30,764 bases of DNA from Bog-756 sp036511155 (GTDB lineage Bacteria; Actinomycetota; Acidimicrobiia; Acidimicrobiales; RAAP-2), in assembly GCA_036511155.1 (NCBI GenBank), contig DATCCR010000042.1, positions 1-30,764 on the forward strand. Direction: 5' to 3'. A program made the translations under genes and the position numbers. Below, one piece after another: positions 17,680-26,001 of the stretch. The stretch's first letter is position 1, and each line of letters starts with the position of its first letter. The notes under the pieces are model-generated. The model was given only the letters and a program-made list of their open reading frames with translations. It searched no databases and had not been told where the DNA came from.

Positions 17680-20073
17680 TTGCCGGTCGATCGCCCATCC
17701 TTCATCTCCCTCGGACGCCTCACCGTCCGCTACCGATGGCTGGTGGTCGTCGTCTGGATCGTCGGCACCGTGGCGCTCACGCTCGGGCTGCCGGGCATCT
17801 CCAGCGTCGAGAAGAACAGCAATTCCCAGTTCATCCCGGCCAGCATGCCGAGCGAGCAGGTGGCCCGACTGGCCGCACCGTTCCGGCCGGAGACCACGTC
17901 CGAGGCCGTCCTGGCGGCCGCCACCACCTCGGGACGCCTGTCGGGGGCCGACATCGCCGCCGTCGACCGCGTGGAGACCGCCGTGGCCGCCGTCCCTCTC
18001 GTCCTCGGCGTCCACGACCGGGGCACCTCTGCCGACGGCCGGGCCCGCCAGGCCGTGGTCACCCTCGCCGTGCCCCCGGACTCGACGGGCGCGGCCGCCA
18101 CCCGGGCGGTGGCCGACATCCGCAAGGTCGTCGCCCAGGCCGCCCTCACCCCGGGGCTCGCCGTCCACCTCACCGGGGCCGCCGCCCAGGCCGTCGACCG
18201 GCAGAGCCAGCAGGGCAAGACCCAGAAGCTCACGGAGATCCTGTCCGTGCTGTTCATCCTGCTCCTGTTGTTCTTCACCTTCCGGGCGCTCCTCGCCCCG
18301 TTCATCGCCCTGCTCCCCTCGGCCATCGCCCTGATCGCCGCCGAGCCGCTGATCGCCGCGTCGAGCCACATCGGCGTGCAGGTGTCCGACCTCACCCCGG
18401 TCCTGTTGGTAGTGGTGATGCTCGGGGCCGGCACCGACTACGGGCTCTTCCTCATCTTCAGGCTCCGCGAGGAGATCCGTCGAGGGCTGGCCCCCCACGA
18501 CGCCGTGGCCTTCTCGCTGTCCAAGGTGGGCGAGTCGATCACCTTCTCCGGCTTGACCGTCATCGCCGCGCTGGCCACGGTGGTCATCGCCACCTTCGGG
18601 CTCTACAAGGGGTTCGGCCCGGCTCTGGCCATCGGTATCGCCATGGCGCTGCTGGCCAACCTCACGCTCCTGCCGGCCCTTCTGGCCATCTGCGGCCGGT
18701 CCGTCTTCTGGCCCCGCATCCCGGTGGCGGGACAGGTCAAGCGCGGGACGTGGGGACGGACCGCCGGTCGGGTGGTCGGCCACCCGGTGCGGACCCTCGT
18801 GCTCGGCCTGGTCATCCTCGGCGGCCTGGCGATGGCCATGCTGGCCTACTCCCCCACCGGCTTCGACAACCGGGCCGTCCCGCCGGCGGCCGACTCGGCA
18901 CGGGGCCAGGCGCTGCTGTCGGCCCACTACCCGGCGGCCGTCTCCGACCCGACCGACGTGCTGTTCGCTCTGCCGGCCTCGGTGTGGGGCCAGCCCGAGG
19001 CCCTCGCCACCGCGGCCCATGGCCTGCGGGCGTCGGGGCAGTTCTCGTCGGTCTCCTCGGTCCTCGACGCCAACGGCACACCGGTGGCGCCGGCCGACCT
19101 GGCCAGCGCCCACCGGGAGCTGGCCGCCGCCGGGCCTCCCCAGGACCTGCCGGTGGTGCCGCCGGTCGCCTACACGGGGTCCCTCGCCGCGTATGCCGCC
19201 TACCGCGGCTCCGCACAGTTCATCAGCGCCGACGGCCGGACCCTGCTGTTCCCGACCTCGCTGGCCGCCGGACCGTCGATGAGCACGTCAGCAGCGGCGG
19301 CCATTCCCGACGTGCGGGCCGCGGTGGCTTCGGTAGCCCGCTCGATCGGGGCCACATCGTCCGGGGTCGACGGCTACGCGGCCCTGGCCGCCGACGTCGG
19401 AAACCTGTCCATGCACGACCTGCTTCGGATCATCCCCATCGTGATGCTGGTGCTCGCACTGCTGCTGGCCGTCGTGCTCCGCAGCCTCATCGCTCCGCTC
19501 TACCTGGTGGCCAGCGTGGCCCTCTCGTACCTGGCCTCGCTCGGCTTCGCCGTGCTGGTGTTCGTGGTCATCGGAGGCCAGGACGGGATCAACTTCGTCC
19601 TGCCCTTCTTCATGTTCATCTTCATCATGGCCCTGGGCCAGGACTACAACATCCTGGTCATGACCCGGATCCGCGAGGAGGCCCACTTCGCCCCGATCAA
19701 GGTGGCCGTGGGCCACGCGGTCGAGGCGACGGGCACCACGGTGACGTCGGCCGGCCTGATCCTGGCCGGGACCTTCGGTGTGCTGACCGTCACCGGTGAC
19801 ACCCAGGTCGTGGAGATCGGTGTCGGCCTGGCCGCCGGCATCCTGCTCGACACGTTCTTCGTCCGGACCCTGCTGGTCCCGTCGGTGGCCGTACTGCTCG
19901 GCCGGTGGAACTGGTGGCCGTCGAGCCTGTCGAAGGAGGACCGCGACCACGGCTCCCTGCTGCCCGGTCCCGAGTGGCCGGTGGTGGGCCCGGTAGAGGC
20001 ACGTCGGGCGGTCGGGGACGACTGCGAACCGAGTACGGTGAGCGGGCGTGGCCAGCCGACCCAAACCCTCTGA
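17680..20073 (+). CDS. MMPL-family RND transporter
   Basis: A 797-residue membrane transporter in two homologous halves, each a large extracytoplasmic loop followed by membrane spans. The first span is WLVVVVWIVGTVALTLGL (about residues 20-37). The proton-relay motifs are GAGTDYGLFLIFR (Asp253) and GQDYNILVMTR (Asp655). Loops run at about 40-185 and 390-580. Mycobacterial relatives (MmpL3 and others) export lipids; other actinobacterial members export lipids or drugs. The substrate is unknown. The C-terminal tail is short and hydrophilic. The TTG start is chosen because the first span lies close behind it and no ATG or GTG gives a complete protein. The last 26 bases overlap the phosphatase gene in another frame. 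Confidence 0.93.
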   Translation: MPVDRPSFISLGRLTVRYRWLVVVVWIVGTVALTLGLPGISSVEKNSNSQFIPASMPSEQVARLAAPFRPETTSEAVLAAATTSGRLSGADIAAVDRVETAVAAVPLVLGVHDRGTSADGRARQAVVTLAVPPDSTGAAATRAVADIRKVVAQAALTPGLAVHLTGAAAQAVDRQSQQGKTQKLTEILSVLFILLLLFFTFRALLAPFIALLPSAIALIAAEPLIAASSHIGVQVSDLTPVLLVVVMLGAGTDYGLFLIFRLREEIRRGLAPHDAVAFSLSKVGESITFSGLTVIAALATVVIATFGLYKGFGPALAIGIAMALLANLTLLPALLAICGRSVFWPRIPVAGQVKRGTWGRTAGRVVGHPVRTLVLGLVILGGLAMAMLAYSPTGFDNRAVPPAADSARGQALLSAHYPAAVSDPTDVLFALPASVWGQPEALATAAHGLRASGQFSSVSSVLDANGTPVAPADLASAHRELAAAGPPQDLPVVPPVAYTGSLAAYAAYRGSAQFISADGRTLLFPTSLAAGPSMSTSAAAAIPDVRAAVASVARSIGATSSGVDGYAALAADVGNLSMHDLLRIIPIVMLVLALLLAVVLRSLIAPLYLVASVALSYLASLGFAVLVFVVIGGQDGINFVLPFFMFIFIMALGQDYNILVMTRIREEAHFAPIKVAVGHAVEATGTTVTSAGLILAGTFGVLTVTGDTQVVEIGVGLAAGILLDTFFVRTLLVPSVAVLLGRWNWWPSSLSKEDRDHGSLLPGPEWPVVGPVEARRAVGDDCEPSTVSGRGQPTQTL

Positions 20074-20710
20074 GCGACCCACCGTCGTCCTGCTCGTGCG
20101 CCACGGGAAGACGCCGACGACCGGTCAGGTGCTGCCTGGTCGGGCCAAGGGCCTCCACCTCTCCGACGAAGGGGAGGCCCAGGCCGACGAGGTGGCCGGG
20201 CGCATCGCCGCCCTGGCCGAGGGCAAGCGGGGCGGCCCGGTTGCCGTCTACGCCTCGCCCCTCGAGCGCACCACGGAAACGGCCCGGCCGATCGCCAAGG
20301 CCCTCGGCCTGCGTGTCCGGTCCGACCGGGGCCTCCTGGAGTGCGACTTCGGCGAGTGGACCGGCGCCAAGCTCGCCGAACTGGCCAAGAAGCCGGAGTG
20401 GACCACTGTCCAGCGCAACCCGAGCGGGTTCCGCTTCCCGGGGGGCGAGTCGTTCCTCGACATGCAGACCAGGATGACGTCGGCCCTTTCCCGCCTGGCC
20501 GCCCTCCACCCGGGACAGACGGTGGTGGCCGTGTCCCACGCCGACCCGATCAAGGCGGTCGTGGCGCAGGCCGCCGGCACGCCGCTCGACCTGTTCCAAC
20601 GCCTCACCGTGGCACCGTGCTCGGTGTCGGCCATCGCCTACACCGGAGGCGGGCCGTTCGTGCTGACCGTCAACTCCACCGCCTCGCTGCAGGCACTGGC
20701 CATCGCATGA
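20048..20710 (+). CDS. Histidine phosphatase / phosphomutase-like protein, MSMEG_4193 family
   Basis: A 220-residue member of the histidine phosphatase superfamily. The phosphohistidine motif is VVLLVRHGKT (Arg18, His19); YASPLERTTETARPIA provides the second arginine, LLECDFGEWTG the acid, and VVAVSHADPIKAV the second histidine. The sequence TTGQVLPGRAKGLHLSDEGEAQA is like the actinobacterial group named after MSMEG_4193. Substrate unknown. The GTG at 20048 lies inside the MMPL gene with GGTGAG just upstream and TACGGT eight bases before. It is followed after 28 bases by DUF3090 and then the SCO1664-type gene, a set often kept together in Actinobacteria, so the three proteins probably share a pathway. 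Confidence 0.9.
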   Translation: MASRPKPSERPTVVLLVRHGKTPTTGQVLPGRAKGLHLSDEGEAQADEVAGRIAALAEGKRGGPVAVYASPLERTTETARPIAKALGLRVRSDRGLLECDFGEWTGAKLAELAKKPEWTTVQRNPSGFRFPGGESFLDMQTRMTSALSRLAALHPGQTVVAVSHADPIKAVVAQAAGTPLDLFQRLTVAPCSVSAIAYTGGGPFVLTVNSTASLQALAIA

Positions 20711-20738
20711 GGGGCCCGACCGTGAGGAGCGACCGCCC

Positions 20739-21233
20739 GTGACCGAGGCGTACGACCTGTCGGCAGAACGCCTGTGCGTCGGTACCGTCGGCGCCGTGGG
20801 GAGCCGCCTGTTCCTGCTCCAGGTGCGTGGGGGCGAGACCCTCCTGACCCTGAAGATGGAGAAGCTCCAGGTGGCGGCCATGGCCGAGACCCTGGCCCAG
20901 GTGGTCAAGGACCAGCAGCGGCCCGGCCACCTGCCCGAGGACCAGGCCCTCGAGGAGCCGACGGACCCGGCGTGGGCCGTGGGGACCATCGGGGTCTCCT
21001 TCGACGAGGCCGAGGACCGGGTGGTGCTGGTCATCGAGGAGCTCGTCGCCGAGGGGGAGGTCGGCGCCATCGCTCGGGTGTCGGTCACCCGCGAGCAGGC
21101 CGCTGCCTTCTCCATCCAGGCCACCCGACTGGTCGAGGCAGGACGGCCGCCCTGCCCCTTGTGCGGCTCCCCGCTCGACCCTTCCGGACACGAATGCCCG
21201 CGGACCAACGGCCACCGTCCACCGGCCGTGTGA
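20739..21233 (+). CDS. DUF3090 family protein
   Basis: A 164-residue soluble protein with the features of this actinobacterial family: the N-terminal RLCVGTVGAVGSRLFLLQVR, KMEKLQVAAMAETLAQVV in the first helix, WAVGTIGVSFDEAEDRVVLV, then RVSVTREQAAAFSIQATRLV, and a C-terminal treble-clef-like CPLCGSPLDPSGHECPR likely to bind zinc. The biochemical function is unknown. The GTG at 20739 is backed by GAGGAG about nine bases upstream. It lies between the histidine phosphatase and the kinase-like gene; its stop overlaps the probable GTG start of the latter (GTGTGA). Confidence 0.92.
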   Translation: MTEAYDLSAERLCVGTVGAVGSRLFLLQVRGGETLLTLKMEKLQVAAMAETLAQVVKDQQRPGHLPEDQALEEPTDPAWAVGTIGVSFDEAEDRVVLVIEELVAEGEVGAIARVSVTREQAAAFSIQATRLVEAGRPPCPLCGSPLDPSGHECPRTNGHRPPAV

Positions 21234-22006
21234 GCGGGTGGCGGCCGGGGACCGGTCCGTCACTGGACGAGGCCGCCGGCCTGCTGGCCACCCATGAGCT
21301 GGTCATCGAGGGCCGACTCCCGTGGAGCTCCAACCTGACCTTCCTGGTCAGCCTGGAGGGCACCGATGGGGGACCGGACTCCGACGGACGCTACGCCGCT
21401 GACGGACGGGGCCCGGTCCAGGCCGTCTACAAGCCCCACCGGGGTGAGCAGTCGCTGTGGGACTTCCCCGACGGGCTCTACCGCCGCGAGGTGGCCGCCT
21501 ACCGGCTGTCCGAGGCCCTGGGCTGGGGGCTGGTGCCGCCGACCGTGGTGCGCGACGACGCGCCGTTCGGGCCCGGTTCGGTGCAGCTGTTCATCGACTC
21601 CGACTACGAACGCCACTACTTCACCCTGCTCGAGGACGGCGGCCGGGAGGGCGAACTGCAGGCCTTCTGCGCGTTCGACGTGGTGGTCAACAACGCCGAC
21701 CGCAAGGGCGGCCACGTCCTGGTGGCGGCCGACGAGCGCCTGTGGGGCATCGACCACGGCCTGTGTTTCCACGTCCAGAACAAGCTACGCACCGTCATCT
21801 GGGACTTTGCCGACGAGGAGGTGCCGTCCTGGATCGTCAGCGACCTCGAGCGGCTGGTCTCGGACGGGCTGCCCGCCGCGCTCAGCGAGCTGCTGTCGGG
21901 GGCCGAAGCCGAGGCATTGCTGGACCGGGCCGCCCGGCTGGCAGCCGATGGGGTCTTCCCCGAGCCGGTGGGCGACCGGCCCCCCTATCCCTGGCCCCTC
22001 GTCTGA
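21230..22006 (+). CDS. SCO1664-family protein (PI3/4-kinase-like)
   Basis: A 258-residue protein of an actinobacterial family distantly like phosphatidylinositol 3/4-kinases. Kinase-like elements are visible: AVYKPHRGEQSLWDFPDG with a candidate ATP-binding Lys, REVAAYRLSEALGWGLVPPTV, FCAFDVVVNNADRKGGHVLV resembling a catalytic loop, and LWGIDHGLCF resembling the metal-binding DFG position. Whether it phosphorylates anything is not known. Two starts are plausible: GTG 21230, overlapping the DUF3090 stop, preferred for coupling and because homology begins soon after; or ATG 21194. With the upstream phosphatase and DUF3090 it forms a kinase-phosphatase-like set. Confidence 0.88.
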   Translation: MSGWRPGTGPSLDEAAGLLATHELVIEGRLPWSSNLTFLVSLEGTDGGPDSDGRYAADGRGPVQAVYKPHRGEQSLWDFPDGLYRREVAAYRLSEALGWGLVPPTVVRDDAPFGPGSVQLFIDSDYERHYFTLLEDGGREGELQAFCAFDVVVNNADRKGGHVLVAADERLWGIDHGLCFHVQNKLRTVIWDFADEEVPSWIVSDLERLVSDGLPAALSELLSGAEAEALLDRAARLAADGVFPEPVGDRPPYPWPLV

Positions 22007-22034
22007 TCGATCCGGGTCCGATCGATCCGGGTCT
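22005..22034. repeat. 15-bp tandem duplication over a stop codon
   Basis: GATCGATCCGGGTCC (22005-22019) is followed directly by GATCGATCCGGGTCT. The first copy begins within the TGA of the SCO1664-type gene, so the duplication does not alter the protein. Confidence 0.85.
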
Positions 22035-22043
22035 CCAGGATCA

Positions 22044-22072
22044 CGGTCGGACGGACCCACCCTGACCGACCG
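22044..22072. terminator. Hairpin between convergent genes
   Basis: CGGTCGG (22044-22050) and CCGACCG (22066-22072) are perfect inverted repeats around a 15-base loop, located between the SCO1664-type and SGNH genes. There is no T-run, so termination is plausible but unproven. Confidence 0.4.
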
Positions 22073-22074
22073 GT

Positions 22075-23268
22075 TCAGGTGCGCCGGCCGGTGCCGGTGC
22101 CGCCGGCGCCGGGCACCAGCTGCACGTGCAGCTGGGCCTGCATGGCGTTGGCCACCGCGGCGGCCAGGCGGGCCCCGCCGCCCGGAGTCAGATGGATGCC
22201 GTCCGGCGTGCGCACGTTGACCTCGGCGCCCGAGGCGTCTGGCAGGAATGCCGTGTAGGCGCCCTTCTTGTCGCCGAGTGACGCCGTCGACGACAGGTAA
22301 CTGGCACCGCCGTCCTTGGCCAGGGCCACCTGGGCCTGGACCAGACCGTTGAGGTGCCTGAGGGCGGCGTCGAGGCCCGGGTCCTGCATGGGGGGCATCC
22401 CCACCCACAGCACGTGGGCCCCGGCCACATTGGCCTCGGCGATGAAGGCGGCCACCCGGGCCGAGTAGGCGGCATCCCACTCGGGCCGGCCGAAGTGCAG
22501 GCTGCCGTCGGGGGTCACCAGGCCCTGCGGGTCGTTGGCCCCGATCATCACCACCACGAGGTTGGGCTGCTGGTTGGCCAGGTCGATCTGGAGCTCGGCG
22601 GGCCAGTTGAAGTAGTCGGGCCGGCTGAGCCCGGTGTCGATGCGGCCGTCGAGGAAGGTGGTGACGTCGCCGTAGGAGGCGAGGGTGTTGACCAGCGGCT
22701 GGCCGAGGTCGAGCCCCACCGAGTCACCCACGATGAGGACTTTGAGGGGCCGGGCCGGCGTCGGGTGGTAGTCGAGCGGCGGCAGCGTGGTCGAGGTCGG
22801 GGTGCCGATGACCGTGGTCGGGAGCGGCTTCGGCTTGGGCTTCGGTTTGGGCTTGCGGATGGGAGCCGCCAGCGCCGGTCCACCACCCGGGGTGCGGCCG
22901 AGGGCCCGGTCGGTGGACCCCACCACCGACGACAGCCCGAGGGTGCGGCTCAGCGCCGCCATCGGGCCGACCACGTCGAGCGAGACCGTGCGCCGGGTGC
23001 CGAGCGGCGACACTTGGGCCGAGTGCTGGAGGCTCGGGGCGTCGAGCAGGAACCACAGGCCGAAGCAGACGAGGCCGACGGTCAGCACCCGCCTCCACGG
23101 CACGCCACGGAAGGGCAGGCGCTCCCAGAAGGCGTGGTCGCCGAAGTCGCCGCGGCCGGAGGCGGGATGGCCGGAGGTGCCGTGCCGCTCGGAGGCCGCA
23201 TCGGTCGCCGGCGGGTGGTCGGACCCGGAGTCGGACCAGTCGTAGGGCACCCCTCCCTCGTCAGACAT
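22075..23268 (-). CDS. Membrane-anchored SGNH hydrolase (DUF459-like)
   Basis: A 397-residue protein with a polar N-terminus of about 60 residues, one membrane span (VLTVGLVCFGLWFLL), a spacer that includes a Lys-Pro run (KPKPKPKPKP), and a C-terminal SGNH esterase domain. Catalytic blocks: LIVGDSVGLDL with Ser183, FLDGRIDTGLSR with the block II Gly, VVMIGANDPQG with the Asn, and DGIHLT with Asp356 and His359. The domain should lie outside the membrane. It starts 32 bases after the MBOAT gene, and such MBOAT plus SGNH pairs (compare AlgI/AlgX, PatA/PatB) move acyl groups onto cell-wall or secreted polysaccharide. The polymer here is unknown. Confidence 0.9.
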   Translation of the reverse strand: MSDEGGVPYDWSDSGSDHPPATDAASERHGTSGHPASGRGDFGDHAFWERLPFRGVPWRRVLTVGLVCFGLWFLLDAPSLQHSAQVSPLGTRRTVSLDVVGPMAALSRTLGLSSVVGSTDRALGRTPGGGPALAAPIRKPKPKPKPKPLPTTVIGTPTSTTLPPLDYHPTPARPLKVLIVGDSVGLDLGQPLVNTLASYGDVTTFLDGRIDTGLSRPDYFNWPAELQIDLANQQPNLVVVMIGANDPQGLVTPDGSLHFGRPEWDAAYSARVAAFIAEANVAGAHVLWVGMPPMQDPGLDAALRHLNGLVQAQVALAKDGGASYLSSTASLGDKKGAYTAFLPDASGAEVNVRTPDGIHLTPGGGARLAAAVANAMQAQLHVQLVPGAGGTGTGRRT

Positions 23269-23300
23269 GGGTGCGGTCGGGGGCGGGGTCGTGGGCAACG

Positions 23301-24722
23301 TCAGAACCGGTAGTAGATGAACGGGGCGACGCCCTGGGGGCCGAGGGTGGTGATGGCCAGGAGCACCAGGCCCAGTATGCCCCCCTGGATGACCGGGCGG
23401 CGGTCGGCGAAGACCTTGAGGCCCCGGGTCAGCCAGTCGTCGGGCAGGTACTGGCTGGCGATGCCGGCGGCGATGGCGAGGAGGGCCAGGGGGGTGACCA
23501 ACGGCGAGGAGCCCCAGCCGACCACCAGCCGGCTGAGCATGGCGAAGGCCGTCCCGAGCGTGTCCGATCGGAAGAACAGCCACCCGAGGCAGACCACCTG
23601 GAAGGTGGCGAACCGCGCCCAGGCCACCCGGCCCCGTCCGACCGGCTCGGCCGGCAGGCCGCGGGCCACCCGGACGGCCCGCCGCTGGCGTCCGATGATC
23701 TGGCCGACCCCGTGGTACGCGCCCCAGAGGACGAACGTCCACGACGCTCCGTGCCACAGGCCGCCGAGCAACATGGTGACCAGGATGTTGACCGAGATGC
23801 GCCATTCGGTGCCCCGGTTGCCGCCGAGCGGGACGTAGAGGTAGTCACGGAGCCAGAACGACAGGGTGATGTGCCACCGGCGCCAGAAGTCCTGCAGGTC
23901 GATCGCCGTGTAGGGGCGCTTGAAGTTCACCGGGAACCGGAAGCCCATCAGCAGGGCGAGGCCGATGGCGATGTCGGTGTAGCCACTGAAGTCGGCGTAG
24001 ATCTGGACGGCGTAGCCCCAGATGGCGAACAGCACCTCGAGGGCCGAGTGCTGGTGGGGGTTGGCGAACACCGGGTCCACCACATGGGCCGACAGGTAGG
24101 AGGAGAGGACCACCTTCTTGGCCAGGCCGGCGGAGATCAGCCAGAAGGCCTCGACGTAGTGCACGTCGTCGGGGTCCCGCATGGAGCGGATCTGGGGCAG
24201 CAGCTCGGTGCCCCGGACGATGGGTCCGGCGATCAGGTGGGGGAAGAAGGCCAGGTAGACGGTCACGTCGATCCCCCGGGCCGGGCGGAGTACGCCCCGG
24301 TAGATGTCCATCACGTAGCTGATGGCCATGAAGGTGAAGAACGAGATCCCGATGGGCAGGGTGACCGTCACCAGGGGCAGCGGTCGGCCGAGGCCGAGGG
24401 CATGGGTGACGTTGTCGATGTTGACAGCCAGGAACCCGAAGTACTTGAACCACCCGAGCAGGCCCAGCAGGAGGGCGAGGGTGACCCACAGGGTCACTTT
24501 CCGTCGGGTGCCGGTCGCCGGATGGACGAGGCGGCCGCCGACGTACGCGATGCCGGTGCTGGCCGCCAGTAGGAAGATGAAGCGCCAGTCCCACCAGGCG
24601 TAGAACACGTAGCTGGCCACCACCATGAACGCCTTCCAAGCCCCCGCATGGGGGACGAGCAGCCACTGCACCGTGAAGACCACGGCGAAGAAGATGGCGA
24701 AGTCGATGGTGGGAAAGAGCAC
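23301..24722 (-). CDS. MBOAT-family O-acyltransferase (AlgI-like)
   Basis: A 473-residue polytopic membrane enzyme that carries acetyl or acyl groups across the membrane for O-acylation of an extracellular polymer. Typical elements: the N-terminal FPTIDFAIFFAVVF span, the LGWFKYFGF region, PIGISFFTFMAISYVMDIYRG, LAFFPHLIAGPIVRG, ADFSGYTDIAIGLALLMGF, DFWRRWHITLSFWLRDYLY with His284, and GLWHGASWTFVLWGAYHG with the catalytic His324. It ends FIYYRF as AlgI-like proteins do. The start is the GTG at 24722, where homology begins; the frame is open further upstream but those residues are basic and unlike the family. It leads the SGNH gene. Confidence 0.94.
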   Translation of the reverse strand: MLFPTIDFAIFFAVVFTVQWLLVPHAGAWKAFMVVASYVFYAWWDWRFIFLLAASTGIAYVGGRLVHPATGTRRKVTLWVTLALLLGLLGWFKYFGFLAVNIDNVTHALGLGRPLPLVTVTLPIGISFFTFMAISYVMDIYRGVLRPARGIDVTVYLAFFPHLIAGPIVRGTELLPQIRSMRDPDDVHYVEAFWLISAGLAKKVVLSSYLSAHVVDPVFANPHQHSALEVLFAIWGYAVQIYADFSGYTDIAIGLALLMGFRFPVNFKRPYTAIDLQDFWRRWHITLSFWLRDYLYVPLGGNRGTEWRISVNILVTMLLGGLWHGASWTFVLWGAYHGVGQIIGRQRRAVRVARGLPAEPVGRGRVAWARFATFQVVCLGWLFFRSDTLGTAFAMLSRLVVGWGSSPLVTPLALLAIAAGIASQYLPDDWLTRGLKVFADRRPVIQGGILGLVLLAITTLGPQGVAPFIYYRF

Positions 24723-25007
24723 GTGACCGTCGTTCGGACAGGGCGTGGGCGCCGTAGCCGCCCGGTGGCGGCCTGCAGCGGACACTACCCGGTGGACCCT
24801 CCGTCCCCGGTGATGACCGCAACGGGTTCGGGGGCCCCGGCGACACCCCGGTCCGGCCACCGTCCCGGGGCGTCCGGCGGCCGCCCGACGGCGGTCCCGG
24901 GACTGCTCCGAGGGCGTACCGCGAGACGACCTGCGGGCGGGGCCGCAGGTCGTCTCGTCACGTCGTAGGTGTCTGTCGACCCCCGGGTCGGGGGCGTCAG
25001 GTGGGGC
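24723..25007. other. Intergenic region between the ETF genes and the MBOAT gene
   Basis: The 285 bases hold the strong hairpin listed separately, followed (reading minus) by GC-rich sequence leading to the MBOAT start. No ORF with family resemblance and no clear promoter was found. Confidence 0.5.
24922..24957 (-). terminator. Perfect 15-bp hairpin downstream of the ETF operon
   Basis: CGAGACGACCTGCGG (24922-24936) pairs perfectly with CCGCAGGTCGTCTCG (24943-24957) around a six-base loop. It lies about 50 bases after the stop of the ETF alpha gene and lacks a T-run on either strand. A U-less intrinsic terminator, usual in GC-rich Actinobacteria, is the simplest reading. Confidence 0.7.
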
Positions 25008-25976
25008 TCAGCCCCGGGCCTGGAGGGCCTCGATGAGCTTCGGGATGACCTTGTGCACGTCACCGACGATGCCGAGGTCGGCCACCTGGAAGATCGGGGC
25101 GTCCTGATCCTTGTTGATGGCCACGATGTTCTTCGAGTTCTTCATGCCCACCATGTGCTGGGTGGCACCCGAGATCCCGCAGGCCATGTAGACGGTGGGC
25201 TTCACGGTCTTGCCGGTCTGGCCTACCTGGTGGGAGTAGGGCACCCACCCGGCGTCGACGATGGCGCGGCTGGCGCCGGCGGCGCCGTGCAGGAGGCCGG
25301 CCAGCTGCTCGATGAGGACGTACTGCTCCTTCTCACCCAGGCCTCGACCACCGGAGACGACCACGTCGGCCTCGTCCAGCTTCGGACCGGTGCGCTCCTC
25401 GACGTGGCGGGCCACGATGCGGGCCGCGTTCGACGCCCCGGTGTCGGGGGCGGGGGCGTCCAGCACGGCGGCGGCTGCGCCGCCCGACGCCTCGGCAGCG
25501 AACGACTTGGCCCGGATGACGAAGATTCCCGGACCTTCGGCGGTGAACTTGGCCGAGAGGATCTCGGCGCCACCGAAGATGGCGTGCTGGCTCACGAGCC
25601 CGCCGTCGGCCTCGGTCAGGTCGACCACGTTGGTCAGGACCGGACGGTCGAGCTTGACCGACAGGCGACCGGCGACGTCGCGACCGTCATAGGTGGCGGG
25701 CAGCAGGACGGCGTCGGGGCCGGTGCCGGCCGAGACGGCGGCGGCGATGGCCGCGGCCACCGGGGCCCCGGGCAGTGCGCCACCGAGGTCGCCCACGTCG
25801 TGGACGGTGGTGGCGCCGTACTCGCCCAGGGTGCCGGCGGCAGCGGCGCCGCCGTCCCAGACGATGGCCTCGACCGTGTCGGCCAGGGTGCGGGCGTGGC
25901 TCACCAGCTCGAGCGAGGTGGTGGTGGGGGCGCCGTCGATGACTTCGGCGACGACCCAGATCTTGGCGATGGACAT
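25008..25976 (-). CDS. etfA: Electron transfer flavoprotein alpha subunit
   Basis: A 322-residue FAD-binding subunit that, with the beta subunit encoded upstream, passes electrons from acyl-CoA and other dehydrogenases to the respiratory chain. The C-terminal FAD domain is clear: SGGRGLGEKEQYVLIEQLA, GASRAIVDAGWVPYSHQVGQ, TGKTVKPTVYMACGISGATQH, and NSKNIVAINKDQDAPIFQVADLGIVGD. The N-terminal half is a typical weakly conserved ETF domain. The ATG 25976 has AGGAGA about eight bases upstream. Spacing to the beta gene is 25 bases, so they form one operon. No membrane ETF dehydrogenase is seen in the window. Confidence 0.96.
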   Translation of the reverse strand: MSIAKIWVVAEVIDGAPTTTSLELVSHARTLADTVEAIVWDGGAAAAGTLGEYGATTVHDVGDLGGALPGAPVAAAIAAAVSAGTGPDAVLLPATYDGRDVAGRLSVKLDRPVLTNVVDLTEADGGLVSQHAIFGGAEILSAKFTAEGPGIFVIRAKSFAAEASGGAAAAVLDAPAPDTGASNAARIVARHVEERTGPKLDEADVVVSGGRGLGEKEQYVLIEQLAGLLHGAAGASRAIVDAGWVPYSHQVGQTGKTVKPTVYMACGISGATQHMVGMKNSKNIVAINKDQDAPIFQVADLGIVGDVHKVIPKLIEALQARG

Positions 25977-26001
25977 GTTCGTGTTCTCCTGTTACCCGGC
26001 C

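Noticed and set aside
16153..19113. 986-codon minus-strand frame
   Set aside because: It crosses three unrelated genes and is an antisense shadow of the F420 oxidoreductase and MMPL genes.
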